Positions 34,342-46,190 of a DNA stretch of 64,000 nt are shown piece after piece. A model generated the notes under the pieces. The model ran no database searches and was not told the DNA's origin. It saw nothing but the letters and a program-made list of their open reading frames with translations. The translations under genes and the position numbers were made by a program. How positions within the stretch are numbered: position 1 is the stretch's first letter; the number at the start of each line of letters is the position of its first letter. This DNA is from Takakia lepidozioides (taxonomy: Eukaryota > Streptophyta > Takakiopsida > Takakiales > Takakiaceae): contig CM060732.1 of assembly GCA_030704615.1 (NCBI GenBank), forward strand, positions 15,500,001 through 15,564,000, written 5' to 3'.

Positions 34342-37300
34342 ATGGCGGAAAACCCGAGCGCTACAGTGTACTGCCCTCCTCACGAGCATAGAGCTTCATT
34401 TCCGTGCAGAGGGGACATCTGTCGGGTGATGGAGAAATATCTGTGCGTTCGATACCACCTGAAACCGGGGTCGGTTTTTTTGGAGGAGGAAAGGAAGGAC
34501 TCAAACGGCCTTGTTGTCGAGAGTATTGTTGTGCTCCACGATGATTTCGGCGATGGCAGGGAATGGCGAGTTCCACCATCGGACAGCGTCATATACAGGG
34601 CTGTTGGGGACTTCATTTGCCCGCCAAATGCACCTTCTATCCTGGCGCCTTCCACGAAACAATCCGCGAATCAGAGAGTGGCTATCTCAAAGAGAGAAGT
34701 CCGCAACAAAGTAAATCCAGAGCCGAACCCATCCATGAAGACGAGCGAGAACCGGGTTGTTCACAACGTGTCCGACTCAGACGAGGTCATGGAAGTTCCG
34801 AGGTCGTCCTGGAGATCAGGCAAGTCCTCAATGGACGTCAGTGGAGGAGGGAGTCATATTCCCAGCACGAGCACCGCAGTTCGATCTATTCTTGAAATTT
34901 TGCGAGGGCTTCACCTGGAGGGACACCGGTCGGAGCTGGCCGGGCTGGACTTCAGCAAGTTCGCAATTAAATCGGTTACATGTCTTGCCGCCGACGTCGA
35001 CGGTAATATCTTCTTTGAGTTCCCTCCTTGGGCGGACTACTCGAGGGCGTCCGGAATGTTGACAAATATGGATAGAAAACATGACGGTCATCCTTGGTGC
35101 GTTACCAAAACCACCAGCATGAAGATGCTCGATGGTGTGCGGGTGCGCTACGTTGTTTGTGCGGGCGCGTTGCGGTGTTTCTCCCAACTTGCTTCCACTT
35201 TAAATCCAGAGGTCACAGGAACGAGACCGATTGGACAGGCACAGCTCATCAACCATTTCGAGCTCAGGAGAAGGTTCCAAACTCCACATTTAAGTGTGCG
35301 CATTGCAAAGAACCACACACTGCATGTCTGTTTGTAATGCCAAGCAGTTCTATGTGTTGCACCGTTTCCCTGACCTCACCTGAGCTTGCATACACATTGG
35401 TTCCCATTGTCACAAATTGGCGAGGGGGAACTCGTGGGAGGCTGCCCACGAATCAGAGCAGCTCGTTCAGGAGGAGGTTAAGTTGAGACCGGGTGCCAAA
35501 CCCAAACAGATACAGCTCCAAGCCGCCCATAAGATGGCATTGGCCAAAATTATGTCGGAAGACGGCTCCGATAGAGTTCCTCTCGACGAGAAGGAAATGG
35601 AGGCATTGCTGGAGTCGGTGTCCCACGTATGTTCACCGAATGTCCGAAACCACATTGTCTCATGCAAACAGAAAATTGGGCGTGGCTCGGATATGCACTC
35701 CATTCTGGAGGTGAAGCGACGATGTGGATATGACTACATTCATGGAAGTAGGTTTCCAGGACAAGGGACTGAGGCAGATCATTATTTCGTATTCAAAATG
35801 TCCACGTGTGGACCTGGCAGCGGCGTCGAACTGGTCGACAGGATGACGAGTGGGGACTTGTCAAACAGTTGGGTCATGTTCGACCATATCAAGCGAATTA
35901 CAAAGCACCAGTGGGTGACAATGGGTGCACATGTCTACGACACCCACTGCAGGATGCTAATGACAATTGCTATTTGTGAGATGAAAGGAGAGGACACACA
36001 ATCGGAGATGCTTCTTTGGCAGGGAATAAACGAACAGATGGCCAAGGCGGGATTGCCCCCTCCGAATATACGTGGTTTCATGGCGGACAACGCACAAGCA
36101 AATTGGGCTGCCATCCGAAGGGTGTACGGTCAAGACCCCAATGTTCCCATGGAAGGCAAGGAGAGATCTTGTGGGTTCCATTTTCTGCAGAGCCTTTTGC
36201 AGTACACAACCAGGCTCGTGGCGCCAGATTTCAGAGAGGAGCACCGTTCCATGTGCCTTGCGTGGAAGCGCGCTCCCACCTTGGATGATGCAGAGACACA
36301 GTTTGCATGTATACGGGCTTGGTGGACATCGTCAGGTGCTGTAAGGAAATCAGACGAGGGAGCAATGGTCAGTTGGCTAGCATGGTGGCATTATTGTTTC
36401 CTCCAGTTCGGCGACTATATGCGGGAGGTGAGTTGCACGAATTCGCGTCCCGTTGAATATTATTCTTGGCCATATTTGTAACTTGCTTGTAACCTCAACA
36501 TGTGCTTGTGTAGGAAATGTGTCTCGACTCCGACACCGACATGCCCACGACAAACATGGCCGAATCAGTGCACTCTTCCTGGCGTGCCTCCTCTGCGGCG
36601 CATCTGGTGGACATCCTCACTGCCACAACGGAGGACATTGTGAGGTCAATTATGCAGCAATGCAGGTACAACGAGTTCTTGAAAGGGAAACAGTGGGGCT
36701 TGGGGCCGGACAGGCAGGAAATGCTGATGCGGACTGCCTCCAGATCGAAGAATCCTCGGAAGTGGGCGGCGGCCTTGCGAGAGGGCCTTTGGGACACGCC
36801 ATTGCTGCGAAGATGCCAACATTTGGAAGGAGATGTTCATACCCGTCCAGTGAGACGAAGACTTGACGAGGCACCTGGCGGAGAAGAGGATTCATGGCGA
36901 GCTGACAAGAATATTCGCACGCTCCCTCTTTGTCCGGTGATGTTGCCCGAGGAGGTCTCGTCGAGCACCGCAAGTCCTGCACGTTCAAGATCGCCATCTC
37001 CTTTGAGCACAGGGCGCGTGCCCCGGCAACATAACGAGCCATCTGTAGTAAAGCAGTACAACATTCCCATTGTGGAGACAAGAGTGTCGGAGTCACAGTG
37101 GAGAATTGCGAGGACATTGCCGGCATTTCGAGGGAAGTGCTGCGCCATCCGGGTGGATACGAGAGCACGCTGTGGTGAGATGATTCAGAGGAACCCACAC
37201 GGTGCTGTACCTGCACCTTGTTTCAGCGACAGATTTTTGACTCCCACATTTGCTCATGCCACAACGCAGACATTTTGGTTCTGTAGGCACGACATAATGA

Positions 37301-37932
37301 CCTGTGTATTTGGCAAGCCCAAGTACGGGATTCAGGGAATGCCGGAGCCTCCGGACGTCTGGCTTGTTGCACCGGGTTGCAGCCTCTCTCAGAATGAGGC
37401 GGATGCTCTATCTGCAGCAGGATTTTGAATGGTGCAACGCACAGACATCCCGGCCCACGCATTTCCGGTTCCTCAGACCCAGCCATTGCAGACTGCTCGG
37501 TCCAGTAGAGACGGATTGGACAATTCTGCACATCCCACAATGCGATTCGGAAGAGTGAAGAGACGACACCCTCCCAACAAGTTGAATGAGACTCGGATTG
37601 CCAATGTTCTTGGGATGGCTTGCACTATTCAGAGCTCCGTGGACGTACCCCCACCCGGCCTTGGGCGTGTGTATCGGATGGCAACGGCCGGCTCGGCTGT
37701 ACGCGACGATGTATATACAATTACGATTGGAGTGGAGCCGACTTGCAATTGTACGGACTTCTCGTTGATGGAAGCAAAGAAGGGTTCAAAGTATTATCCG
37801 TACAAGCATCTGTATTACATTTACCTGAAGAGGTTGAGGATGAACGTGACTATTGATGACTTTATTCATGCACCGGCGTTGAGCGTGAACGAGCTGCACA
37901 AACTCCTCCTTAGGGATTCCAGAAATCATTGA
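34342..37932 (+). pseudogene. MUT-C: MULE-like DDE transposase, nearly intact
   Basis: Start at ATGGCGGAAAACCC. Two exons, 34342-36427 and 36514-37932, with an 86-bp GT-AG intron. Parts in order: N-terminal domain of unknown type; Cys-rich region (CAHCKE, CHKLARG) likely to bind zinc; transposase core with VYDTH (codon at 35939), W in SEMLLWQ, FMADNAQANWAA (D codon at 36086) and CGFHFLQ; after the intron TTNMAESVHSSW, matching the third acidic residue of MULE cores; a second Cys/His cluster (CCAIR, RCGEMI, FWFCRHD); a SWIM-like CNC...YKH segment whose third Cys is Tyr. Lesions: a lost C near 35178, TGA at 35381 (CGA in MUT-B) and TGA at 37426 (CGA in MUT-B). It would cut and join the element ends. 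MULE assignment is by motifs only. Confidence 0.75.
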
Positions 37933-38084
37933 TGGGGCAAAGGGAATCCTCCATATGGATATTTTCAATTGCATTTTCATGTATCAGATTTTTTTTTGCA
38001 GTGTAATGAAATGCACCCCAAAACTCCTGGAATGAGGCAATATTCCATTCAAACTGAGATCCAACAGAAGCAGTTGTGGGGCCA

Positions 38085-38530
38085 TTTCTGGAAAAATGGC
38101 GCCGAATTTCTCTTTTTGGGGCCGAAAACTGGCTAAGTCCCAACATGCACTGGTACCTGTGTCTGGGAAAATGGCGCCGAATTTCTTTTTTTTGGGCCGA
38201 AAACTGGCTAAGTCCCAATATGCACTGGTACCGTGTCTGAAAAAATGGCGCCGAATTTCTTTTTTTTGGGCCGAAAACTAGCTAAGTCCCAACATGCACT
38301 GGTACAGTGTCTGGAAAAATGGCGCCAAATTTCTCTATTTTGCACCGAAAACTGGCTAAGTCCGAACATGCACTGGAAAAATGGCGCCGAATTACCTGTC
38401 ATGAGGGGACCTATAGCCGCGGAATTCGGCACCATTTTTCGCCAGAGAGACCTATTACCGCGAAATACGTTGCCGTTTTTTCAAGTTACGGACCCTATTA
38501 CCGCGAAATTCGGCGCCATATTTGCACATG
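38085..38530. repeat. Palindrome array downstream of MUT-C
   Basis: Centres at 38100.5, 38175.5, 38249.5, 38323.5, 38385.5, 38430.5, 38471.5 and 38514.5. The first three steps are 74-75 bp and the last three 41-45 bp. The hairpin arm GGCTAAGTCC recurs between the sites. Beyond it, 38531-38718 has no gene but includes more CATGAGC words. Confidence 0.9.
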
Positions 38531-38718
38531 TCGCTGGGAATTGGCATGAGCGGAAGACGAAATATCATGAGCACAACTGTCAAAACTGCAATTTTCCCTT
38601 CAAGGGGCCGAATAATATATTTGTTTTTCCTGACACATTGCATTGAATTATTGTTTTTAATTGTTTTTTATTTTCGAAATTTGTACTTCTGCTCATGAAA
38701 ACCGATTGTCTTACTACT

Positions 38719-38754
38719 CCGCTCATGCCGCTCATGCTCATGAAATAGCAAACC
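38719..38754 (-). repeat. Right terminal inverted repeat with CATGAGC words
   Basis: The reverse complement reads GGTTTGCTATTTCATGAGCA, followed by further CATGAGC words, matching the left end at 25765. Additional words lie at about 38545, 38567 and 38690. Confidence 0.85.
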
Positions 38755-38765
38755 TCCTTAGTTCC
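38755..38765. repeat. Target-site duplication, right copy
   Basis: TCCTTAGTTCC, identical to 25754-25764. Confidence 0.92.
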
Positions 38766-40996
38766 TCTGGTGTAGAGCGGTAATATTCGGATTTTCCCTT
38801 CTCAGCTGCCTCTGCTAGTTCTTGCTGCATTGATTCAAATAGTGATTAGCACCAAAAGAACTACCAACATGTATTCGAAAAGTAAACTGAGTACAGACTC
38901 AGGCTTACCGCATACATGTACTCCAGAAACGCCTCTCGAGTAAAAGAATACCAAGTGCCTGCAGCTCTTCCTGTTTCGCACTTCTTGATTATATTGGGGG
39001 GAGTACTGTCCGAAAATCATCCAGCTTCATCAGACCAATCCTCTGAATTCGGAATAGTGTGTGGACCAAGCTTGTTGTCACATGCGATTTCTCTGTCGAT
39101 CTGCAAAAACATTGGAAACATTGCATTCCTTAACACTGTTTTTTTGGGATTAACAAGACACTACAGAGGGAATGAAGTCTCTAGGATGACTTACTTGTTC
39201 ACGTCGTGCAGAGCTGTAAGAAGCCTAGCGATGTCGTTTCCTGGATCCAAAACCATTGCCTCCACAGCAACATGCTTGTCTTTGTCTTTCGCATGATGTT
39301 TTTGAATGTATCCCATCCATGCCAGCAATCGGTGGTTGCCGTCCCAGACGTAGAACATGTGGTTGCAGAATTGCTGGGTGTTCTTTCCCATCATGAGGCC
39401 CAGCTCGAACTCCTCATTAGCATCTTTCCAGCACTCATCCCAGGTATCACTGATCTCTGGAGACACTAATGTGCTTTTCCCATTTATATCAGTCAGTGAC
39501 ACATAAAAAACTTGTGCACCAAGTCTGTATCCATGCACGAAATCACTCTCCAATTTTGTTATGTCATGGGAAAGAGGTGGACGCACAACAGACATAGATA
39601 TCATCCGGCATAGAGGAATGTCGAGACGCCCTCCAGATACGAGCATGTCCCTTATAACCTCATGAGAGTTTACCTTCTGGAATGACATGAGTTCTTTCAC
39701 CTTGTCAAGGTAGTGCACTTCAGATTCATCTGCTTCATCGTTATTCTCTGAGCTTTTTCCAGACTCGTCCCCATCTCCAGATCCTTTCCCCTCTGATCCT
39801 GTAGGCTTGGACCTCACAGTTTCTGCACGATGCCATTCAAATCTGACTGAGTAATGTGCAAATAGTGAACGGCGGTAACGACCATCACTCTGTTTTGTCT
39901 CAACTCACAATGAATGGTGTGAAACAAATTCAGAACCATCTACACAAGCAAAGCTGATCCTGCCGAATTATGATTCTAGGGACACAGGAACAGAAAGGTT
40001 TTGAGCAAGAACGAACGGCGTTAACGACAATCACAAAAGAGTGGGACCTGCCGGATCGGTGTTGTGCAATGACATATATGTGTGAGTGTTTGGCGGCAAC
40101 GACATTCAGTATAGTTTTAGGGTGGACAGTAAGTGCAGATTATTCAGATTGACTCCATTGTGATGAACGTCGCAAGCATTCACTGTTTCTTGTCTATGTC
40201 GAGAGTACTTTCCAATCGATACTCTACCTGAATCTACAGTATGGTCTTCAAATCTTTGATTGGCGGTATCGCCTTTCCACTTCTCTATCTGTTCAACCTC
40301 AAACAAAGAAAATGCATTGCAAAACAATATGACTGAATATGCCGACCCTCACTCTCTCTTCAAAACATAGGTACATAAAATCTCATGAGGAGAATCAATG
40401 GCGTTAACGACGCTCGCAATTTAGTAGACTTCAATCACATGTTCCTGCTAAAGAAGGGAAGAGGAAGGACTGCTTGAAAGGCAATCAGACAGACTGTATG
40501 ATCTGAACAACAGTGAATGACGGTACCGTCAGTCACCCACTCATTGTGCGGTAAACCCTTAAACAGAGGAGTAGAAAGCAAATCACCGTTGTTTCATGGT
40601 GATGGTCGGTAGCGACAATCCCTTTCTGGGACATTCCGCTCAATCTCTACGTAGATCTTCAACAATGAAATGTAAGTTAGAGAAAACTTACTGGCGCCTT
40701 CTTAGGTTTTGAAATTGGATCCCCTTCAGCAGCTTTCCTCTTCCCTCTCACATCTGCTGGAATTTCTGTCTGCTCTAGGGTTTCTGGACCTTCTCCCGGT
40801 TTAGCGTTCCTCGTACTTCCACCTCCTTCAGTTTCCCTGCAAGTCATCTATGCATCCACAGGCTGGTTTCCAACTCGCACTGTTATCGCCGACTGTGTCA
40901 CAGCCGTTGCCTCAGTCTCGGTCTGATCTTGTGAATCAGTCTCCGCGTTCACCTGCTGCCTTGGCCCTGTGTTCTCCAACAAACGACGCCTTGTCA
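38766..40996 (-). pseudogene. PBM-X, 5' half: diverged ParB/methyltransferase-like gene, split by a transposon
   Basis: Possible first exon starts at 40996 (MTRRRLLENTG). The next clear exon, 40836-40692, has a bipartite basic segment (GKRKAAEG, KPKKAP) that could be a nuclear signal and ends at GTAAGT. The ParB-like exon (about 39826-39192) has MFYVWDGNHRLLAWM and DIPLCRM as in the other copies, after an acidic serine-rich stretch. Two more exons follow (about 39100-38905, and 38840 down to the insertion point). Sequence distance from PBM-C and PBM-D is large, so this is a separate lineage, perhaps a resident gene or an older element. The transposon insertion separates it from 25764. Confidence 0.7.
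39866..40622. repeat. Palindromes of the GAATGTCGTTAACGACATTC type in PBM-X introns
   Basis: At least eight degenerate sites, e.g. centres 39877.5, 40022.5, 40097.5, 40267.5, 40405.5, 40524.5 and 40610.5, of the form GAAnGGCGnnAACGACnnTC. The same type occurs at 24748-24992 in the other half of the gene. The core differs from that of PBM-C and PBM-D surroundings but has the same design. No other gene is seen in 39830-40690. Confidence 0.7.
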
Positions 40997-41077
40997 TTTG
41001 CTCTCTTGCTCTGCGTCTCTATCTAAGGGAAGTAAAATAGAGAGACTTTCTTCTCTTTCGTATTGCAGAAGGAACCC

Positions 41078-41802
41078 TGTCGCGCACCTCACTTCGGTAA
41101 GCTCCCCTTCAAGTCATAGTTACTCGCTTTGATGCGCGCGCCTGACTCCCAACCTGGCCGCCGGGCCAACTTGGAGCTTCGGCTGCTCACCGGGACATAA
41201 CGGTCCCCCTTCGCTTCCCTCTAAACCCTCCACCTATTTGGGACTAGGAGAATTCCCTTTGGTAGATGGCAGTCCGGAACAGCTCCCCACTCTTTGGTCG
41301 CTTTCCGGCTCGCTCGCTTACTCACTAGTTTTTGGTCACCAACGGGCTTGCACCGTTCTCGGGGTTACTACTCCCTATATATACTTCTGTAGCTGTCCGC
41401 GGGGGTTTCACAACCAGCCATGCCATTTTATGGCGAACCACCACGAAAACCCTCGACTCCCGGTGATGAGTCGCGGTGAGTCTTGGCCCACTCACCACGG
41501 CCCCTATGGACCGTGATGAGTCCCAAGACTCCCCACGACTCCCACCACGAGGTCTCCGCCCCCATGGTGAGTCCTATGCCACCCCCACTAAGTCCCGCTA
41601 AGCTACCACCACCCCTTGTGGAGCCACCCCCACCGCAACCCGGTGTGCGGGGCTCCACCTAGTGAGCGCCTCCGCCTCCTTGAGTGCCTTGGGCACTCAA
41701 GGGTGCTTCAGCCCCCCATACCTATCGCTGCCGCTGCCCCCACCACAGGGGCAGCCCCTCATGTGTCCCGACCCCCTGCCCTCAAGGCAAAGGGCCGCGA
41801 CA
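41078..41802 (-). repeat. 3' LTR of Chr-2
   Basis: 725 bp, TGTCGC...GCGACA ends, TATA box at 41376-41383. It is preceded on the minus strand by the polypurine tract TTGGTAGGGGTG at 41803-41815. Confidence 0.92.
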
Positions 41803-42708
41803 CACACCCCTACCAACAGGGAGTCGATGTCCTCATCGACTTGTCCATTTTGTAGAAACGAACATCCAAGTTGTGGCGTCCCACATCAAGGAGTTTGTTT
41901 CCGTACCATGGCGTCCCATGGCAAAGAACCAAACCCCACACTTGACTCTACTCTCCACTAGCTAGTTCGGCCGACTTCCTCCAAGTCCCGGCCAAGGGTG
42001 GAGCCTCTCCAGCTCCTCCCAGTGCACTCTTCTTGGCCTACTTCAAGGCCAAGGAACGATCCTCCCCGAGGATCGAATCGCCTTACTGCAACAACATTGC
42101 TTGCGATCGCTCATGATGCCGCTTTTGGCATCACCTTGAGCAAGGGTTCACCTGGAACCCTCTTTGACTAGGAAGATAACCTTGAACCAACCGTGCGCCC
42201 CAATCACTACAATTGGGTCCGCCTTGGAATGCTGGCCTGAGGTACGGGAACACGCCGAAGCCGCACTACGACTTCGTCCCGAGGCTACACGATTATAGTA
42301 CGTGAACGGAAGCACGTAGCTTCCGCGTTAGCCCGCACTACAAGGCAACCCCCTCGGTAGCGCAGTTATAGTACGCGCACGCGCCAGGTGCGCACTAGCA
42401 CGTGAACTCCCAAAGAAGGCGCAAGTTTCCTTGCCCCTTGGATGGGAGTCACCCGATTTCGGCACTGCGCAAACACACGATTAACCCAATTTACCTCTCC
42501 CACTTTTGTAAGCTAGCATGCATTCTACACACTAGCCAACCATACCATGCATCACCATTCCAAACAAAATAGGACGCACAACATTTGGAACCCATTTCCT
42601 TTATAACAAATTTTTGTACAATACAAGTTTTTGCAATCGGATTCCTGAGCTAGCTAAGCCGGGCTAAGCATGCATTTCCTCCCCCACGCTCCAAGGTTGA
42701 TGTCCCCA

Positions 42709-45700
42709 TCAACGCTTCTTCCGCTTTTGAGGTCGCCCTTCGAAAGCTGCAACCGCCTCGGATGCGTTTCCCATTTCTGAGGCACGCACCCAAGATGCCT
42801 CCACATGATGATAGCCCTTCCATTTGACGAGATACTCCGTTTCTCGGTTCTTGAACCTCCTCGACTTAAGTATTGCCTCCACCTCGTACTCAGGTTCATT
42901 TTCATGATCCAACAGCATAGGTGGCGGACGCAACACTTGATGCCGATTCGGACGCGCTTCATCTTTGAAGTAAGGCTTCAAAAGGGAGACATGGAATACT
43001 GGGTGCACCTTGCTGTTTGCCGGCAGCTCCAATTCATACACATCCTCATTCATAACCTTCCGAATGCGAAAGGGTCCCGCATACGGAGGTACGAACTTCG
43101 GACTCACTTCCGGAGGTAGTCGGAAATTCTTGATGTTCAACCAGACCTCTGTGCCTGCCTCAAACTTCACTTCCCTCCGCTTCCGATTCGCCTGCCTTTC
43201 ATACCGTTTCCTAGCTTTGGCAATGTTGTACTTTGCGAGCTTCAACAAACGCTCGCGTTCTTCCAGTACCGCCGCTACTGCCGGTTCCTCAACGTCCTGG
43301 GCGGCCCAACTTGTCGGCACCAGAGGTGCTTTTCCATAGACCAATACGAAAGGGGAAACTCCCGTTGCGGAGTGTTCTGTGTTATTATAACAGAACTCTG
43401 CCGCGTCTAAGTGTTCCACCCAGTCTGATTGGTCTGCCGACACGTAATTCCGCAAGATCTGCTTCACTACGGAATTCACTCTTTCCGTTTGGCCGTCCGT
43501 CGTAGGTCGGAAGGCGGTGCTCATCTTCAGCCTCGTCCCCATCTTCTTCCAAAGTGCCTCCAAAATTTACTCGTAAACTTTGGATCGCGGTCCGAGACAA
43601 TATCCTTCGGGACTCCATGATGCTTTAAGACGTGGGCGAAGTAAAGTCGCCCTGTCTCCTGCGCCGTTGCCGTCTCCTTGGTGGGGATGAAATGGCCCAT
43701 TTTACTGAACCTATCCACCACCACCATGATTGCATCGAATCCTTTTGACAGCGGCATAGCAGTCATGAAATCCATCGAGACGCTTTCCCAAGTCCCCTCT
43801 GGAATCGGCAAGGGTTGTAACAGCCCCGCTTGCTTTTTGTACTCGCTCCGGTTTTGTTGGCATGTGGTGCATGTCTTGACATACTCCTCTGCCTCCTCCC
43901 TCAGTTTGGGCCAGAAATACTCTTTCTTCAAGAGTGCCGCAGTGCGCTTGGCTCCGCCGTGGCCCGCAAGCGGGCTATCATGGCATTCTCTCAAGAGGCT
44001 ATCTCTGATCCCTCCCTTCGGCACGTAGAGACGCTTTTGCTTATACCGGAGCAGTCCATTTTGCAAGTGGAACTGCGATTTAACCCCCATCCTCAAGTCC
44101 TGCATCACGGACTTCGCCAGCTCATCCTTCCGGCAAGCCTTCCGGATCTTCCTTTGGAGCGCCGTCTCGCCCTTGTACACCAACAAGAGCTGCTGCTTTC
44201 TACTTAAAGCATCGGCCACCACATTGTCCGTCCCGGTTTGTACTGGATATCCACGTCGAACACCGCCAAAGTATCTTGCCACCTAAGTTGTTTTGGGGAC
44301 AACTTGGGCTGCGTGGCAAAATACTTCACCGTGACATTGTCCGTGAACACCTTCACTGGGTTGGAACCAACATAGTGGCGCCAAAGCTCAAGGCAATGCA
44401 CCACCGCCTTCATCTCTTTTTCGTGCGTCGGCCACCGTCGCTCCACTTCATTCAGTTTCTTACTTTCGTAAGCCACTGGACGTCCATCTTGCATAAGTAC
44501 ACCCCCAATCGCGAAGTCCGACGCATCTGTATGAATCTCAAATGGACGATCGAACTCCGGGATTTTCAAGACTGGAGCTTCCGCCATCCGCTGCTTCAAT
44601 TCAGCAAAAGCTTGGCCACAAAAGGTGTTCCATACCCAGACTTTGGATTTACACAGAAGGTCTGACAGCGGCCCCGCGATCTTGGCGAAATTTCTCACAT
44701 ACTTCCGGTAATAGGAGGCGAGTCCTAGGAAGGATCGCACTCCCGGGACCGAAGTCGGAGGCTCCCAGTCCAAGATCGCCCTCACCTTTCTGTCATCCAT
44801 TTTGATCCCATCCTGTGTAATCACATGCCCCAAGAACTCCACTTTTGTGACCCCGAATTCGCACTTTGAAGCTTTGGCATACAGCTTCCCTTCCCGCAAT
44901 TTTTGGAACACCCTTTTGAGGTGCTCCAGGTGCTCCTCCTTTGTTTTCGAGTACACCAAGATGTCGTCGATGTACACGATCACAAAGTCATCCAACCACT
45001 CCTGGAAAAGGCTGTTCATCAGCGTGCTAAAGTCGCTGGTGCATTGGTGAGCCCAAAAGGCATCACCAAGAACTCATATGAACCATACCTTGTCCTGCAC
45101 GCGGTCTTCTCCTCATCTCCTTCCGCCACCCGAATTTGATGATAGCCGGAGCGCAAGTCGATCCGGCTGAAATACTTCGCTCCTGCCAACCGATCGAAGA
45201 GGTCGTCGATCCTTGGCAAAGGGTACCGGTTTTTGATAGTCACCTTATTCAGAGCCCTGTAATCGACACACATCCGCAGCGTCCCATCCTTCTTGTCTGC
45301 GAATAGCACCGGGGCTCCGTAAGGTGACTTACTCGGCCGGATGTACCCCTTTGACATTAGATCCTTGAGCTGAGTCTTCAGCTCGACCAACTCTCTGTGG
45401 CTCAACCGGTAGGGCGCCTTGGCAGGCGGTTCCGATCCCGGTATCACCTCAATCTTGTGGTCAACTCCTCTTCGCGGTGGCAAGCCGCTTGGTAAATCCT
45501 CCGGCATCACATCCTGGTATTTCTCCAAAATCCCCTTGATCCAATCTGGGCTCGGCTCCCCATCGCCTTCTCCCTTCACTTCTCTAATGTAAAGCAAAAA
45601 CTGGGGCTCGTGTGCCTCCTCCACGGCCCACTCCCTTGCTGACAGAAGGTTTATTCGCCCTCCCACGGATTTGGGCGTTTCCGACACTCGTAAGACCTCG

Positions 45701-46190
45701 CCACCATTCCCACATGGCAGCGTGACTACTCTCTTGCGGCCATCTATGACCGCTCCGGATTTGCTCAAAAAGGTCATCCCCAAAATGAGATCCACTCCAT
45801 CGATCTCGCAGATGGTGAAGTTCTCACGTCCCTCCCAACTCCCCAGTTGAAGAGGAACATCAACGCCAACCTTGTCGCCAATGTGGTTCTCCTTTGGCAG
45901 AACGCACCTCAATAGAGGCCCCCACGTCACTTGTCGGGAGTCCCAGCTTTTGTGCCGTTGCCGGTGTCATGAAGGAGTGCGACGCTCCTGTGTCCACCAA
46001 CAACGACACGTTAGTTCCGGATATTATCCCATCCACGAACAGTAACTGACTCCCTTTACGTAAGGCGCCCGTTTCCTGATACAACTCACAAGAAAATTTG
46101 CCTACCTTGCAAGTCCTCGCGACCACCGCTTCCACTAAGCGACTGATGGTATCTTCCGACAGCTCCGTGGTCGCCCGAGTCATGTTCAGT
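42709..46190 (-). pseudogene. Chr-2 pol (protease, RT, RNase H, integrase, chromodomain)
   Basis: All pol domains are present in order: retropepsin DTG (about 46000), reverse transcriptase YIDD (about 44970), RNase [12 protein letters not shown], integrase zinc region and core (DFMTAMPLSKG, DIVSDRDPKF, TERVN), chromodomain (EYLVKWKGYHHVEASW, about 42820). The catalytic residues that are lost in Chr-3 and Chr-4 are kept here. Four small indels (near 45875-45900, 45030, 44230 and 43560) split the frame. If they are sequencing errors this would be the most intact copy; otherwise it is recently dead. Confidence 0.88.

Larger units (their letters stand above)
25765..38754. mobile_element. Complete 12,990-bp MULE-like DNA transposon carrying PBM-C and MUT-C
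   Basis: The ends are inverted repeats sharing TGCTATTTCATGAGC, with GGGGGC or GGTT outermost, and they are flanked by the 11-bp duplication TCCTTAGTTCC. Inside, from left to right: PBM-C on the minus strand (31767 to 25986), a palindrome array inside it (28400-28870), a central array (31985-34040), transposase MUT-C on the plus strand (34342-37932) and a third array (38085-38530). It lies inside an exon of PBM-X, a relative of its own cargo gene. Gene Z, present in blocks A, B and D, is missing. Both genes carry a few inactivating changes, so this copy is probably non-autonomous now. Confidence 0.88.
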
